The translations under genes and the position numbers were made by a program. Below are positions 1 through 12,454 of a DNA stretch of 64,000 nt, piece by piece. The DNA comes from Myoxocephalus aenaeus (taxonomy: Eukaryota > Chordata > Actinopteri > Perciformes > Cottidae). The stretch covers positions 3,812,501 through 3,876,500 of the forward strand of contig JBAMJR010000070.1 in the NCBI GenBank assembly GCA_038501785.1. The letters are read 5' to 3'. Position 1 is the first letter of the stretch. The number at the start of each line of letters is the position of its first letter. Below the pieces are notes generated by a model. It was not told where the DNA came from, did not search any database, and saw only the letters and a program-made list of their open reading frames with translations.

Positions 1-1150
1 TCCTAACATGCATTGGTTGGCGTGTTCCTAACATGCATTGGTTGGCGTGTTCCTAACATGGATTGGTTGACGTGTTCCTAACATGGATTGGTTGGCATGT
101 TCCTAACATGCATTGGTTGGCATGTTCCTAACATGCATTGGTTGCCGTGTTCCTAACATGGATTGGTTGGCGTGTTCCTAACATGGATTGGTTGGTGTGT
201 TCCTAACATGGATTGGTTGACGTGTTCCTAACATGGATTGGTTGCCATGTTCCTAACATGCATTGGTTGACGTGTTCCTAACATGGATTGGTTGGCATGT
301 TCCTAACATGCATTGGTTGACGTGTTCCTAACATGCATTGGTTGGCATGTTCCTACCATGCATTGGTTGGTGTGTTCCTAACATGGATTGGTTGACGTGT
401 TCCTAACATGGATTGGTTGGGGTGTTCCTAACATGCATTGGTTGGCGTGTTCCTAACATGGATTGGTTGACGTGTTCCTAACATGGATTGGTTGCCGTGT
501 TCCTAACATGGATTGGTTGGCATGTTCCTAACATGGATTGGTTGACGTGTTCCTAACATGGATTGGTTGCCGTGTTCCTAACATGGATTGGTTGGCGTGT
601 TCCTAACATGGATTGGTTGGCGTGTTCCTAACATGGATTGGTTGACGTGTTCCTAACATGGATTGGTTGCCATGTTCCTAACATGCATTGGTTGACGTGT
701 TCCTAACATGGATTGGTTGGCATGTTCCTAACATGCATTGGTTGACGTGTTCCTAACATGCATTGGTTGACGTGTTCCTAACATGCATTGGTAAGCATAT
801 TCCTACCATGCATTGGTTGGTGTGTTCCTAACATGGATTGGTTGACGTGTTCCTAACATGGATTGGTTGGCGTGTTCCTAACATGCATTGGTTGGCGTGT
901 TCCTAACATGCATTGGTTGGCGTGTTCCTAACATGGATTGGTTGACGTGTTCCTAACATGGATTGGTTGACGTGTTCCTAACATGGATTGGTTGATGTGT
1001 TCCTAACATGGATTGGTTGGCGTGTTCCTAACATGCATTGGTTGGCGTGTTCCTAACATGGATTGGTTGACGTGTTCCTAACATGGATTGGTTGACATTT
1101 TCCTAACATGGATTGGTTGGCATGTTCCTAACATGCATTGGTTGACGTGT
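1..1150. repeat. 25-bp minisatellite array, 46 units, open at the window edge
   Basis: The first 1150 bases are exactly 46 tandem copies of a 25-bp unit beginning tcctaacatg, then G or C, then attggttg and a variable tail such as acgtgt, gcgtgt or gcatgt. No indel disturbs the period: unit starts fall on multiples of 25 plus 1 throughout. Variation is almost confined to unit position 11 and positions 20-22. The array probably continues to the left of the window. A 25-bp unit shifts frame each copy, and no coding role is visible. There are no spacers, so this is not a CRISPR array. Confidence 0.97.
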
Positions 1151-1296
1151 TCCTAACTGACCCACAGAAGCACATTTCTAACCTGTAAAATATGTTTGAT
1201 GGTGAAAATAAAGACGTACATACATGACATTTGCTCTCTGCATTTAACCCATCCATAGCCATTAAGGAGCAGTGGGCTGCTGAGAAGCGCCCAGGT
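1151..1296. repeat. Spacer interrupting the minisatellite, partly teleost retroposon-like
   Basis: After the partial unit tcctaac the array stops for about 140 bp. The interval contains ctctgcatttaacccatcc and gagcagtgggctgc followed by agcgccc, wording I recognise from a very common teleost interspersed repeat. The array resumes with cctaac on the far side, so the spacer looks like an insertion inside the array. The family assignment is from memory and the exact class is uncertain. Confidence 0.5.
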
Positions 1297-1396
1297 ACCT
1301 AACATGCATTGGTTGGCATGTTCCTAACATGCATTGGTTGACGTGTTCCTAACATGGATTGGTTGACATTTTCCTAACATGGATTGGTTGGCAATG
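1297..1396. repeat. Four further units of the 25-bp minisatellite
   Basis: Four more copies of the same unit start at 1297 (first base changed), 1322, 1347 and 1372, then diverge into unique sequence. The rare variant tail acatttt occurs at 1347-1371 and also in the main array at 1076-1100, and both are followed by a gcatgt-type or gca-type unit. This small block therefore derives from the array's right end. Confidence 0.93.
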
Positions 1397-3600
1397 ATTT
1401 GACTAAACCTGTATTTTCAGTGCTGATATTAGCAAACACAGGCATTGCAAAAAAAAGAAGCTTTCAAGTATATTTTCAGTTTAACTTATTTGATATAATC
1501 CTTCCACCTCAAGCTTTAGGTTTGTAAATGTAACCCATTTATTGTAATGAGCATTAAATCCCCTTACAGTTATGTGTGCAGTGCACACTCCATTTATTTT
1601 TGATTAAAATATCCCACACGATTTCTGCAGGCTCCTTGACAAAATGGTAATTAAAGAATACAAATCCGCTCATTGCTTTAATAAAGGAAATTAATTCAGT
1701 CCGTAGTTTTTTTTTTTTTATTGTCGCCGGATCTTGTGCACTACCGCCACAGACTGAAGTGGGCTTTCAATCCGAGGACTATACATTATAGAATGTTCAT
1801 CCAATTTAACACAAGAAATTACACAAAAAGCAGAAAAGGGCGGATATGCTGCTACATTCTTCTTTACATGATGATATCCCCTTCACTGTGGGATCATTGA
1901 TTACTGAGAGGGAGCATTGGTCCTTCATATAACACCTTTTTTGTATCTATTACTAAGGTGTTATACAAGAAAAACACCTGAAATGCCATGAAAATCCTTG
2001 ATTTCGAAAAGTTTCTTTCTTTTCTACATTGCTGCATGTTGCACTTGATTCCAGATGATAAATAATATACGAACACATATTGATTAATGTACCTCGAGAG
2101 GAAACATTTTGGATGAGTGGAAAGGCCCACATGTTGTGAGCTCTCCCTCTGATTGGCTCTTTATGGCCAACGGCAATGAGTGGTCCTCGCACAGTAACAC
2201 TATTGATTCTGCTAAGCTACCATATTTAATTTTTAAAACTACCAATAGCAAGATTCGGGTTAGTACAGAAATAGCAAAAAAAAATAGTGTGTCTCCGTTG
2301 TGTGTTTGGCCGTGCCCGGGCTGCCGATGTATACAAGGAGCCCCATCATGTCAGAAGGTGGATATGATTGATATTTCTTATTTCAGATATTCATAAAGGG
2401 CATTCCTTTAACCTTGTGATTCTCTTTCTGATGCGCCAGCATGGCTGATAAAAAGCACAGACCTGAAACCCGAGTGTGTACTGAAGCCAAGCTGACAGCA
2501 TCTCCCGTGTTTATGGTCACACGTGTATAAATCATGTCGGCTTAGACATAACTTCTTTATTTGCCTGTATATCTTGCACAGCATCCGTTAAAATGCATGC
2601 AGCATTGCATTGGGAGAAAGCTTGATTTTTAAGTCAAGTGACTGTTTGTCAATAACGATGTCATGCATTAGTCATAGTTTATTATAGAGTGTGGAATTGG
2701 ATTACAAGGAATTAAGCTGGCTGTGGTCTAATTGCATTTCCGTTGTCACCTCCGCTCTGCCAATGTGTTGGCGCCTATCTTTATCTATTTAGCTATTATC
2801 CAAGTTAGACCTCTGCAGCTTTCTGAATCACCTCAGTTAGGTCATGAACACCCCCAGGCTTCAATAATTATGTCCTGCACGGCAACACGCTGACCGTCAA
2901 GTACAGTTTATAGGCACGGAGACCAATGTGCCGTGACACCGTTGACTTATAACCCTGAACGGGATTGAAAAAACAGTGCCGTTCAGTATATGCTGCCAAA
3001 GCGGGCTATCAACACCGTAGCCTCAACAGGCTACGGTGGCTAAATGAAAAGAAGAGATAAACACACTCGACTTTGGCTCGAGTAAAGTTTGATCACCGTT
3101 CTTGGACACCCAATGCATTCTTCAGAGTCTGGGAAGTGTTTTACAATGTGCCTCCCAAAGCCTTGGATGTGATCTGAAAAGTAAATTAAATTAGACAGTG
3201 CTTAAAGGTGGAAACAGCGCACCAACCACGGTTATGATGAATGAATGGTGACAGTTGTCTCCAGCACTGTGTGTTACATGAACTTATACTGAATTCTGTC
3301 TGACAACTGCAGTCAGACGCTAATGCATCAATAACACATTATTACTTTCCTGTCTGGCACAATCAGTGATAACCTACATTTCCAAGGTGTGTGTATCTAC
3401 AAATGAGAAAGAGAGAGAGTTGTTTCGTTTTTTTTTTTTCAGAGGAAACGATGTTGGTGCTAAGAATCAAAATGCCATGAAAACCTATGTATACCATGAG
3501 TCACCGCTTTGGGTTCTGGGCCGTAACTCCCTACATAAATGCTCTGTCTCTCTATGTTTAATGCTTGTAGGTTTAGGCACATTGAATTCAGGCAAAAGCC
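1397..3600. other. Intergenic, nothing recognisable
   Basis: AT-rich sequence with a poly-T run near 1709-1720. The open frames here are short and show no family resemblance, splice-signal support or composition shift. No RNA gene or known repeat was recognised. Confidence 0.6.
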
Positions 3601-3607
3601 ACTCAGT

Positions 3608-3628
3608 TTCAGCACCATGGACAGAGCT
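3608..3628 (+). promoter_or_regulatory. RE1/NRSE-like motif (REST site), good match
   Basis: The sequence reads TTCAGCACC-AT-GGACAGAGCT. The left half TTCAGCACC and the GGACAG core match the canonical 21-bp RE1. The differences are T at position 11 (tolerated), A at position 18 and T at position 21. REST/NRSF is the zinc-finger repressor that silences neuronal genes through this motif. Binding here is inferred from sequence only. Confidence 0.6.
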
Positions 3629-3693
3629 GGACAACGCTGAGGGGATTATACTGCCGTCCTTTAGTTCTCTATCATGCTACACATTCTTTCCGA

Positions 3694-3775
3694 TGCAGCA
3701 CCATGGAGAGGTCTAATGCTGTTGATTGGCCTAAATATGATAAATTATTTTAATCTCAGCACCAGGGTGATTTTA
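3694..3775 (+). promoter_or_regulatory. Two degenerate RE1 left half-sites
   Basis: GCAGCACCATGGAGAG at 3695-3710 and CTCAGCACCAGGG at 3755-3767 keep the left half of RE1 but have poor right halves. They look like decayed members of the same motif series and are weak as stand-alone REST sites. Confidence 0.35.
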
Positions 3776-3893
3776 AGCCATTGTGATACTGGTGGGCGTT
3801 TGCCCTAAATGTATTAAACACCCTCAGAGCCGGTTGATGTTAAGAAGGCGACTCTATTGTTTATTTGTTTCTAGATCCTGCGACAACCCCTAT

Positions 3894-3914
3894 GTTTGAA
3901 CCACGGACAGCACT
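3894..3914 (+). promoter_or_regulatory. RE1-like motif with perfect right half
   Basis: CCACGGACAGCAC at 3901-3913 matches the right portion of the RE1 consensus, where R is allowed in the final GRCC region. The left portion (GTTTGAA) has several mismatches. By eye about 16 of 21 positions agree. Confidence 0.4.
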
Positions 3915-4311
3915 GGGGGAAATTACCATACATCATGTCCAAAATTGTTCACCATTTGATATATAGTACACTCTATAGTGTGTTTCTAATTCAATGTTTT
4001 CCGAATGGCTAATAAAATGTATGGTGTACCCTGTACGGCACTCTGAATATATCATAATGCAGCGTAAAAGTAATGCACAACCAGTGTTCACAGACCATGA
4101 AACACCTATAAGCATTATGCATTGTGCAGGCAGTAAAAAAAAAAAAAAGCCACATTTAATCAACTGCCAGATGATACAAATGACCTGAGAAGCTTCCAAA
4201 CTCGTTTATTTTATTTTGCTATTCAACACATTATGAAGTCCTCTGCATAAAATCCCCTATGCAGTCGATAGTGAATACATTTCAGACACTGCCAAGTTTA
4301 TTTGTGTTAAT

Positions 4312-4332
4312 TTCAGCACCATGGAGACGACT
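4312..4332 (+). promoter_or_regulatory. RE1 left half-site with degenerate right half
   Basis: TTCAGCACCATGGA is intact and is followed by GACGACT, which does not fit the consensus CAGCGCC. It reads as a decayed copy of the nearby RE1 motifs. Confidence 0.35.
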
Positions 4333-4866
4333 ATAGGTGGCGGTAAGAATATGTCTCTGTTTAAAATCAGTCACTACTCAATCATAAATTTCCTTTTATA
4401 TGCTCACCGCTTTGCAGAAGTGAGCATTAGCTTCCATGTTCTTCACTTCCTCCATGACCCGGACTCTGTGATATTACAGTACAGCTGGTATTCCATGTAT
4501 TCATTTAACTTCACTAAGAGAGAGCAAAGTGATTTCCCAAGATGTTATAGTTATTTAGGTGATTTCACCACCGCAACCCCTTCACAAAAAAAAAGTGAAA
4601 TCCAGCCACAAGCCCGTCCTCCATTTTCTTTATGCAATGCATCAAGGGAAGATAGTGTCCACCAACAGACCTTTTTAAACATCCAACATGTTTATAATGC
4701 ATTCAGACTTTGTCAGTATACTTGATTTTACATTACGACAACCTGACACCCTGATTGGAATATGTTATGAGTATGTAATGGAGACACATCTAATGCTTCC
4801 AATGGTTCATTGATATTAATAGTGTGGTACTTTTGTTTGCTTGTTACTCAAAGCATTGCATTCTGT

Positions 4867-4887
4867 TTCAGCACCACGGACAGCGCT
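4867..4887 (+). promoter_or_regulatory. RE1/NRSE near-perfect motif (REST site)
   Basis: TTCAGCACC-AC-GGACAGCGCT matches the canonical RE1 at 20 of 21 positions, differing only at the last base. It lies about 430 bp upstream of the predicted 5'UTR exon and 66 bp from a second near-perfect site. This is the strongest regulatory motif in the window. Occupancy by REST is an inference. Confidence 0.85.
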
Positions 4888-4932
4888 TAATGACACTAGT
4901 TCTATACTTTTCTTTGCTTGTCTGCATTCTGT

Positions 4933-4953
4933 CTCAGCACCATGGACAGCGCT
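4933..4953 (+). promoter_or_regulatory. RE1/NRSE near-perfect motif (REST site), second copy
   Basis: CTCAGCACC-AT-GGACAGCGCT fits RE1 when C/T is allowed at the first and eleventh positions. Both this site and the one at 4867 are preceded by gcattctgt, and both follow a tttgcttg stretch, so the pair arose by a 66-bp local duplication. Confidence 0.82.
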
Positions 4954-4969
4954 GGGCTGATTATAACGC

Positions 4970-5300
4970 TGGTGCATGCTCGTCATATTCTCCCTAGTAA
5001 TCACTGCCACGCGCATGGGCTGGCATCGTGGTGTGGACGCGGTGCCGGTGCGTGTTTGTCCCGCATGTGCCGCACACGTTGACCTAGCCCCGCTGAAATA
5101 CACCCCGCGACGCCTCCCCCCCCCCCCCCCCCCCCTCCATTCCTCCGGAGTGGGCAGAAACACGCGGCGCATTCCGGCTCGTGCTTCCATACCGAGTGGA
5201 GTGAAAGCATGTCCGGATCTCGCCGCGGCGCTGACACCGAGTGAGCTCTGCATCTTTAAAACGGAAAAAAATAAAAAATAAAAAGGCAAAGAAAAACACA
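4970..5300 (+). promoter_or_regulatory. CpG-rich putative promoter of the RALYL-like gene
   Basis: CpG dinucleotides, sparse elsewhere, are dense from about 4980 to 5245. A homopolymer of 20 C at 5116-5135 sits inside. An AT-rich TATA-like stretch (5255-5285, with ctttaaaac and aaataaaaaataaaaagg) follows, then a likely exon ending in a strong splice donor. This arrangement suggests a + strand promoter. Assigning it to the RRM exon 39 kb downstream is an inference from strand and absence of any other gene. The open frames called over the C-run on either strand are composition artefacts. Confidence 0.5.
5116..5135. repeat. C20 homopolymer in the CpG-rich block
   Basis: Twenty consecutive C residues (G20 on the - strand) lie between cgcct and tccattcc. 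Such runs are length-unstable and can form G-quadruplex or i-motif structures. Confidence 0.95.
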
Positions 5301-5555
5301 CAACCAGCTCAGTCATAACTGTGGGATGATAAGGACTACCTCTTTTTTACTTACGGAGAGAGCCAAGCCGTTAGGAGAGCATTCAGCATCAGCTGTTCGA
5401 CACTGGTCTCTCATTGCTGGAAGTCGGGGCTGAATGAGTCACATGACAGAACTGGAGGCAGAGATCTAGAGAAAAGGCACAGCATTACGGCTTGCACCGC
5501 CATACTGTATTTTGAGCCATATCACATTTTTATTGCAACATTTTACTCCCGCTCG
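5300..5555 (+). other. Putative noncoding first exon (5'UTR) ending at a GTGAGTAC donor
   Basis: The sequence from about 5300 to 5555 ends with cccgctcg followed by GTGAGTAC, close to the ideal vertebrate 5' splice site. It follows the CpG-rich block and TATA-like tract, and no convincing coding frame crosses it. It could splice to the acceptor at 44764. The 5' boundary is not determined: 5300 is a guess from the position of the AT-rich tract. RNA evidence would decide whether this exon exists and which gene it serves. Confidence 0.42.
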
Positions 5556-5563
5556 GTGAGTAC

Positions 5564-8070
5564 ATTTTCAATGGCTTTTTTGTAAGCATTTTTTGTCTTT
5601 TTAATTGCCCCCTTTTTTTTTATTTTTCCTCCTTTTGCTGGTGTTTGAATTGAGCGTTGACGTGGTGGTTTTGAGCGTTTTTCACATGCAGGCTTCAAGT
5701 TTTTAGCATGCAGTTATTCTGAAGAGGGTAATCGGTGCGGTGTCGGTCTTGAGAGCCTTTACTTGCTTGCAGTTTTGTTTCGAGGGTCGAAACCAAGCAG
5801 CTTTTGTCGGTATTGAGATTTTTCAAACAATCTATTGCTGGTTTTGAAACATTTTTATTTTTTTGTTTCTGTCGACTTTTGCTGTTGCTATGCTTTGGTT
5901 TGCATTTTGCAGTGTTGTTTGTTTCCTTCGAGTTTTGTGATTTTGATGTGTCGGTGAACCTCACCGAGCAAACCCTCTGCTTTTACTTTTCTTTATAACC
6001 AAAAAAAAAAAAAAAAAACGGAGTCATTTTTTAAAGCCCGATGACGTTTTAACCTGATACTTTTCTTGCAGCTGAGCTCGCAGGTTTGTTGTTTTTTGTG
6101 TTTCTCTCTTTTTTTTTCTTCACCCGATTTCATTATACTTTTGCTGGTGGCAGTGTCAAGCATTTTTGGATGTTATCGCTTTTTGACTAGATGATGCTGG
6201 GTTTTGATTCTTGGGGGAGTTCAATGCGTTTTTGTTTTCTGTACCAACGAGGATGAACAGACATTCCCCCCTCTGCAGGTATATAATACGAGTGGATAAG
6301 TGACACGTTTCTGTATTTACAATAAAGAATAAGGTGACAGACATATTCACCTGTGGCTGACGTGTTATTTTGTAAGACTGGCCAAATAGCTCATTTAGAG
6401 AAGGCATTCTTTATCAATGTTATCTGAAGGTTACCTGATTTGTCCGTAAATGCCATTTAAAAAAACAAACAAAAAAAAAACATGTGATGCGATCAACAAT
6501 TCAAGAACGAGGATTGGAAATCACACAGGCAGGTCGATTGTGCACAATGTGTCCTTTCTTTTGAGTTCAACAATCTTCAAGCCACCGCAGCTGAGGAGTA
6601 AATGTAAGTAGCTCCATGCAGGTCCCTTGGAAAGGATGCACTGTAACCACTGTAGTGATAAAGTATCTCAACTCCATCCATATGTCCACTCGGAGGGGCA
6701 GAAATAACAATCTCCTTCGCTGCAGCGGGCTTTAAGCTGCTATAGGCTATGCGACCACGATGAGGGGAAAAACATATGAGGGAAAACCACAGTTTGCATT
6801 ACACTGTGTCAAGAAGTATCGCCGCTACACTTAGTGACCTCCTTGTTGCTGGACAAACTCAAATCGGCTTTTGTAGGCCTAGATTCATAAATACTCCTGG
6901 ATTTGTCAAATCTGATTTTTTTGTTGTTGCAGGAAATGAATAGAGCCACTGACAGGACTAAAAGAGGACTTAGGGTGAATTAATCCTCCAAGAGGCAGGT
7001 TTAACTTCAGATTAATGGCGTGCTGCAGGAAACACAAACACGAGTAAACAGTTGTCATGCAGTCTTAGGGAAAGGCCATGGGTCGCATTGTGTTGCATTG
7101 TGTGTCTATATTTATGGGAGTCATTTGAACCTTCTCTAAGTTTAGTCTTTGCAGGAGATCATAGTCATAACGTACCGCCCCACAAACCTTACCTGACTTC
7201 TTCTGGACTATTCCAGGACTAATCTAAATCTCGGTTATTTTAAGTGCTTAATAATTTCCGCTTTTGCTTAACATCTCATGGATTCGCTTCATTTTGATCC
7301 GTATGTGTTCACTTTAGCAGAACACAGGTTTCGTCAGTGCAATATTGTGGGTCTATAAAATATATGAGCGTGGGCCATTAAGTCTGGGTAAAGACCGTTA
7401 GGTCTCAGAGTCATTAAACACGCTGACATTTTAGATCAGAATCAGCTCAGTTTAATGTGGTGAAATGATGAATATTGAATGCAGAACCAGGTGGATAAAC
7501 TTTTAATAAGGCAAAGTGTTCGGAGCAATTAAAAGAATACATTTCAGCATGTATTGAAAAGCTGTTATCACGTATTGATTTTTTTCTTCTGTCACCTGTC
7601 AAATGTGTGCAGCTCATAAAGCAGAGGAAGATAAGGAGCCAGTGGGAGGTTTTAACGGTTTTTAAGTTTTCAAAAACAGTGTGCATTGTCCTGGTCACTG
7701 CATCCCGTGTTTGGTTGAATCAGAGCCGTCATCAAGCAGGCTCAAGGTGGGAATTTGTCAGCGTTAGTTGTTTAGCGAGAGGAGGGGCGAAACAAAGCAA
7801 TCCAACAGTTTGTTTCTGCTGCAGTCATTCAATGCAGTCATTAGTTTGCCCCCTAAAAAAAAGCTTAAAACTGATCCAGTCGTCAATAATTAAACACATT
7901 CAAGTCGACAGTAAGTCACTAAGTGAAAGAATGACTTTCATTCTCAAGGCTTTTACGTTCATCCTCAAACCACAGCATCTCATTGTGTCTCCATCATACT
8001 TCCAACACACTTGTCCTCTTGTTTATCTCTGCAGAAGGAAGCACAAACTCCTGCTAAATTCCGCTGAAGG
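5564..8070. other. Noncoding, no gene seen
   Basis: T-rich sequence just after the predicted donor, with an A18 run at 6001-6018 and oligo-A near 6458-6480. No coding frame, RNA gene or identifiable transposon was found. Confidence 0.55.
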
Positions 8071-8071
8071 C

Positions 8072-8104
8072 TTTTATATAACGCATTTTATATAACGCAT
8101 TTAT
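8072..8104. repeat. Short direct duplication beside the palindrome
   Basis: The motif tttatataacgcat occurs twice in tandem (spacing about 15 bp) directly before the left arm of the palindrome. Confidence 0.85.
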
Positions 8105-8190
8105 CCAGAACGTTTGAATCGATGAGGATGAAACGCTACTGTTGAGACCAACAGTAGCGTTTCATCCTCATCGATTCAAACGTTCTGGAT
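8103..8190. repeat. Perfect 42-bp inverted repeat with 4-nt loop
   Basis: Bases 8103-8144 and 8149-8190 are exact reverse complements separated by agac. The left arm starts atccagaacgtttgaatcga and the right arm ends with its complement. No mismatch was found over 42 pairs. There is no open reading frame or transposon signature tied to it. Confidence 0.95.
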
Positions 8191-9970
8191 GTTGCCTTTC
8201 AGGGCCTCGAACGGCCGCATCGAGACACATCGACATTTCTTCGAGAGGTGTTTCTGCCGCTCCGCCGCGCCGTGAGCTCCTGGACACGTCTCCTGCAAAG
8301 CATTATGATAGCTTCTATTACGTCCTGCGGTTTTTGTGTCTCCCCTCCAGGCAGGTTTCCTGTTATCTAGGCCAAGCCAGACCTGCAGAGGAGACTTACA
8401 GAAAAAAATACGATAGCTCGTGAATGGATATATTTTTCTGGCCCCCATGAATAAAACATCACGAAAGAGCAAATTGCAAACACTAAGCATGTCCTTAACT
8501 ATCGGATTGTGTGAGCGGCTGCATGTTTGTTGGTCTGGATGTCAGAGAAACAACACTTTAAGTTTCAGCATGACAGAATTGGACAAATGGAGACGTCATT
8601 TATATGCTGTGCAATGCATCATGCGTACACATGCGGAGTAACTATCATGGGATGTTGGATTCAGAAGCAGAATAGATGAACGTTATGAGTCTAGATGCAT
8701 CTTCTGTTATATTTGTAACAAGCTTTGCCTCAACATGTCGACGATAAGGGATGAAGTATACGTATTACACTTTAAAGGGTACATTTTCAGCAATGCCCAA
8801 TCAGTGCTGATGGTAAATGTAGTCCACTTGAGGAATGAAACTCCCCAGTGCGTGCTGGAATGAGCGTTCTCCTGTAGTGACGGCTGTGTCTGCGTGTGCT
8901 AGTATACCAAAAGTAAACAGAAAAATAGTTCAATTTTCTCTCTTTCGCCGAACTAAAACAAGCTCAACTGCCTTGTTGACTTCTCGTAAAACACGATTCA
9001 TTCAAACTGGACAGAAACTCAACAAAAACATTGTGGTTCGTCTTTTCACTGTTCCAACAATCAGCAACTCTGGTTTTGGGCGGGAAAATGCTTAATTCCC
9101 AGAGTAAGATGTGACAATATGACGCTGTTCTTTCCCTCCGCTGACGACTCTCACTCTTTCCTTGGAGGCAGAGCATTATTAAATTAGCAAACCTCTATCC
9201 CAGCGAGGAGGAAAACGTATATATGCGTGGTGACGTCGACGTTCAACCCAGCAGACTGATCCTGTTCCTGTTGTGATTTAAGCAAAAGACTCCACCAGTC
9301 GGTGTTTTCTCTCGGCAACTCAGGTTCTGAAGGTCCACCAAGGCTGAAGTAGCACTCTGTAGTTCCTACTTTCCTCCAACGAGGTCACTGGAGGACATTC
9401 GGGAACATTGGCATGAACTGCAGGCATTTTTCTGACTATATCCTAACTCAGATAGACAGAGGTGAGGTTAACATTCTGCAAATGTTCCCTTATAGGACAT
9501 TTTTTACAGATAATCTCTGAGATGTTGGAAGGGAGTCTGAAAGAAGTTACGTAAGACGCAGCCGTGGAGCTTTAGTGGGTTTATTGGCCTTCTTGTTTCA
9601 TAGTTACACAAAGATAGTTCAAAGTTTCATTATAAATGCTCTTTTATGGCCAACATCAATCGAATGTCTGGTCGCTGCAAAGTCAATCATACTTTTCTTT
9701 CTCACTTAACAGTGAAGCTCTCATTCAGTTTCAGTGAACCCACTGATTTCACAATCCATTTCTCATATATAACTCATAACTAGGAGAGGAGTTTTGGTTT
9801 CTGAAGAGAGGAGGAAAAGGTTCTTCAATCAAAAATAATTTTCTTCCATTAATAATGGTACAACAAAAGTAAATATATGAACAAATAATCCAATTGTTGC
9901 ATTATTTATGCACTCTATCTATATAACTCACATTAAGCCTCTTTGATGCTGAGGTAAATGTTGTTTTTGC
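8191..9970. other. Noncoding, no gene seen
   Basis: Short random frames only. No transposon or RNA gene recognised. Confidence 0.5.
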
Positions 9971-9974
9971 AATT

Positions 9975-10240
9975 TTATGAGAAAGTCAAATCAAATCACA
10001 TATAGTTATAGAGCACATTTGAAAACCACAAACGTTGACCAAAGTGCTCCTCAAAGAGCAACAAAATAAATAAAATACAGGGATGATCAAATAAAAACAT
10101 AGACATACATAAGTGAAGGTATTTAATAAAAGTAAAAGCATTACTAAAAGCTTCTTGAAGAAAGGAGATGGGCCCATAGGCCGGGTTTAAAAGTATCAAA
10201 GGAGGTAAGATGTAATCTTCAGTGGCTCCTTTATAGGAGA
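9975..10240. repeat. Teleost interspersed repeat remnant (tatagcac-type)
   Basis: The interval contains agttatagagcacatttgaa followed by gttgaccaaagtgct, a diverged form of the widespread fish motif in which tatagcac-ttt is followed by aaagtgcttta. A related but shorter stretch occurs at 63300-63350. The repeat class is not determined, and 10241-10830 shows nothing further. Confidence 0.5.
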
Positions 10241-10829
10241 CTATTAATTACAAAGATTCAATGTTAGAATTATTGGTTTTTCTTTTACTAAAAACATTCA
10301 GAAGAGATGGACAAAAGATAAATAAAGGTTGAAATCTGTGGCAAAAAAAAAAAAAACGAACAAATTAGCCATTGCTTCTACAAATTAGCATATCAACATA
10401 TGCATCAACTTTGGGCTTCTTTCATCTTACAAATATACAAATGAGCTGGAGTTTCATACATCATGTTTCACTCTCTTCTCACCGCGTACCTCTGGCATGA
10501 CTCATCCTACGGAAGTACTTTACTGTCATTTTCTGAGCTGTTAACTTGATAAGTGGGGGGATCTTACACTCATATTGCGGGTAATTAAACCCACATCTGA
10601 AGAAAAGGGTCAGGCCGAATGACTTTCCAGTGTCTATTATGGGAACCATTTGAGTCATGGCGTGTCTCCTAAACGAGCCTTCTGCACCGACATGATGAGA
10701 CCTGATTGTAAAGTTTTTGTTTTATTTCATATATTCGGCCCCTGAAAAGACGTGAAAGAAGACATTCGGGGAAGCTAGAAGACAGACAAACTACTTCGAC
10801 CTTTGATTAGGATTTAGAAAACAAGAGTG

Positions 10830-12450
<1,621 letters not shown>

Positions 12451-12454
12451 CGGG

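Noticed and set aside
1..1150. Possible CRISPR-like array
   Set aside because: The 25-bp units are directly adjacent without spacers and the context is vertebrate, so it is a minisatellite.
4816..5316. Open frame of 166 codons on the - strand and overlapping Gly/Pro-rich frames
   Set aside because: They run through the C20 tract and CpG-rich block. No domain, and the low-complexity residues come from the homopolymer.
7607..8095. 162-codon + strand frame
   Set aside because: No recognisable domain, no intron-exon support, and it ends in the small duplication beside the palindrome.
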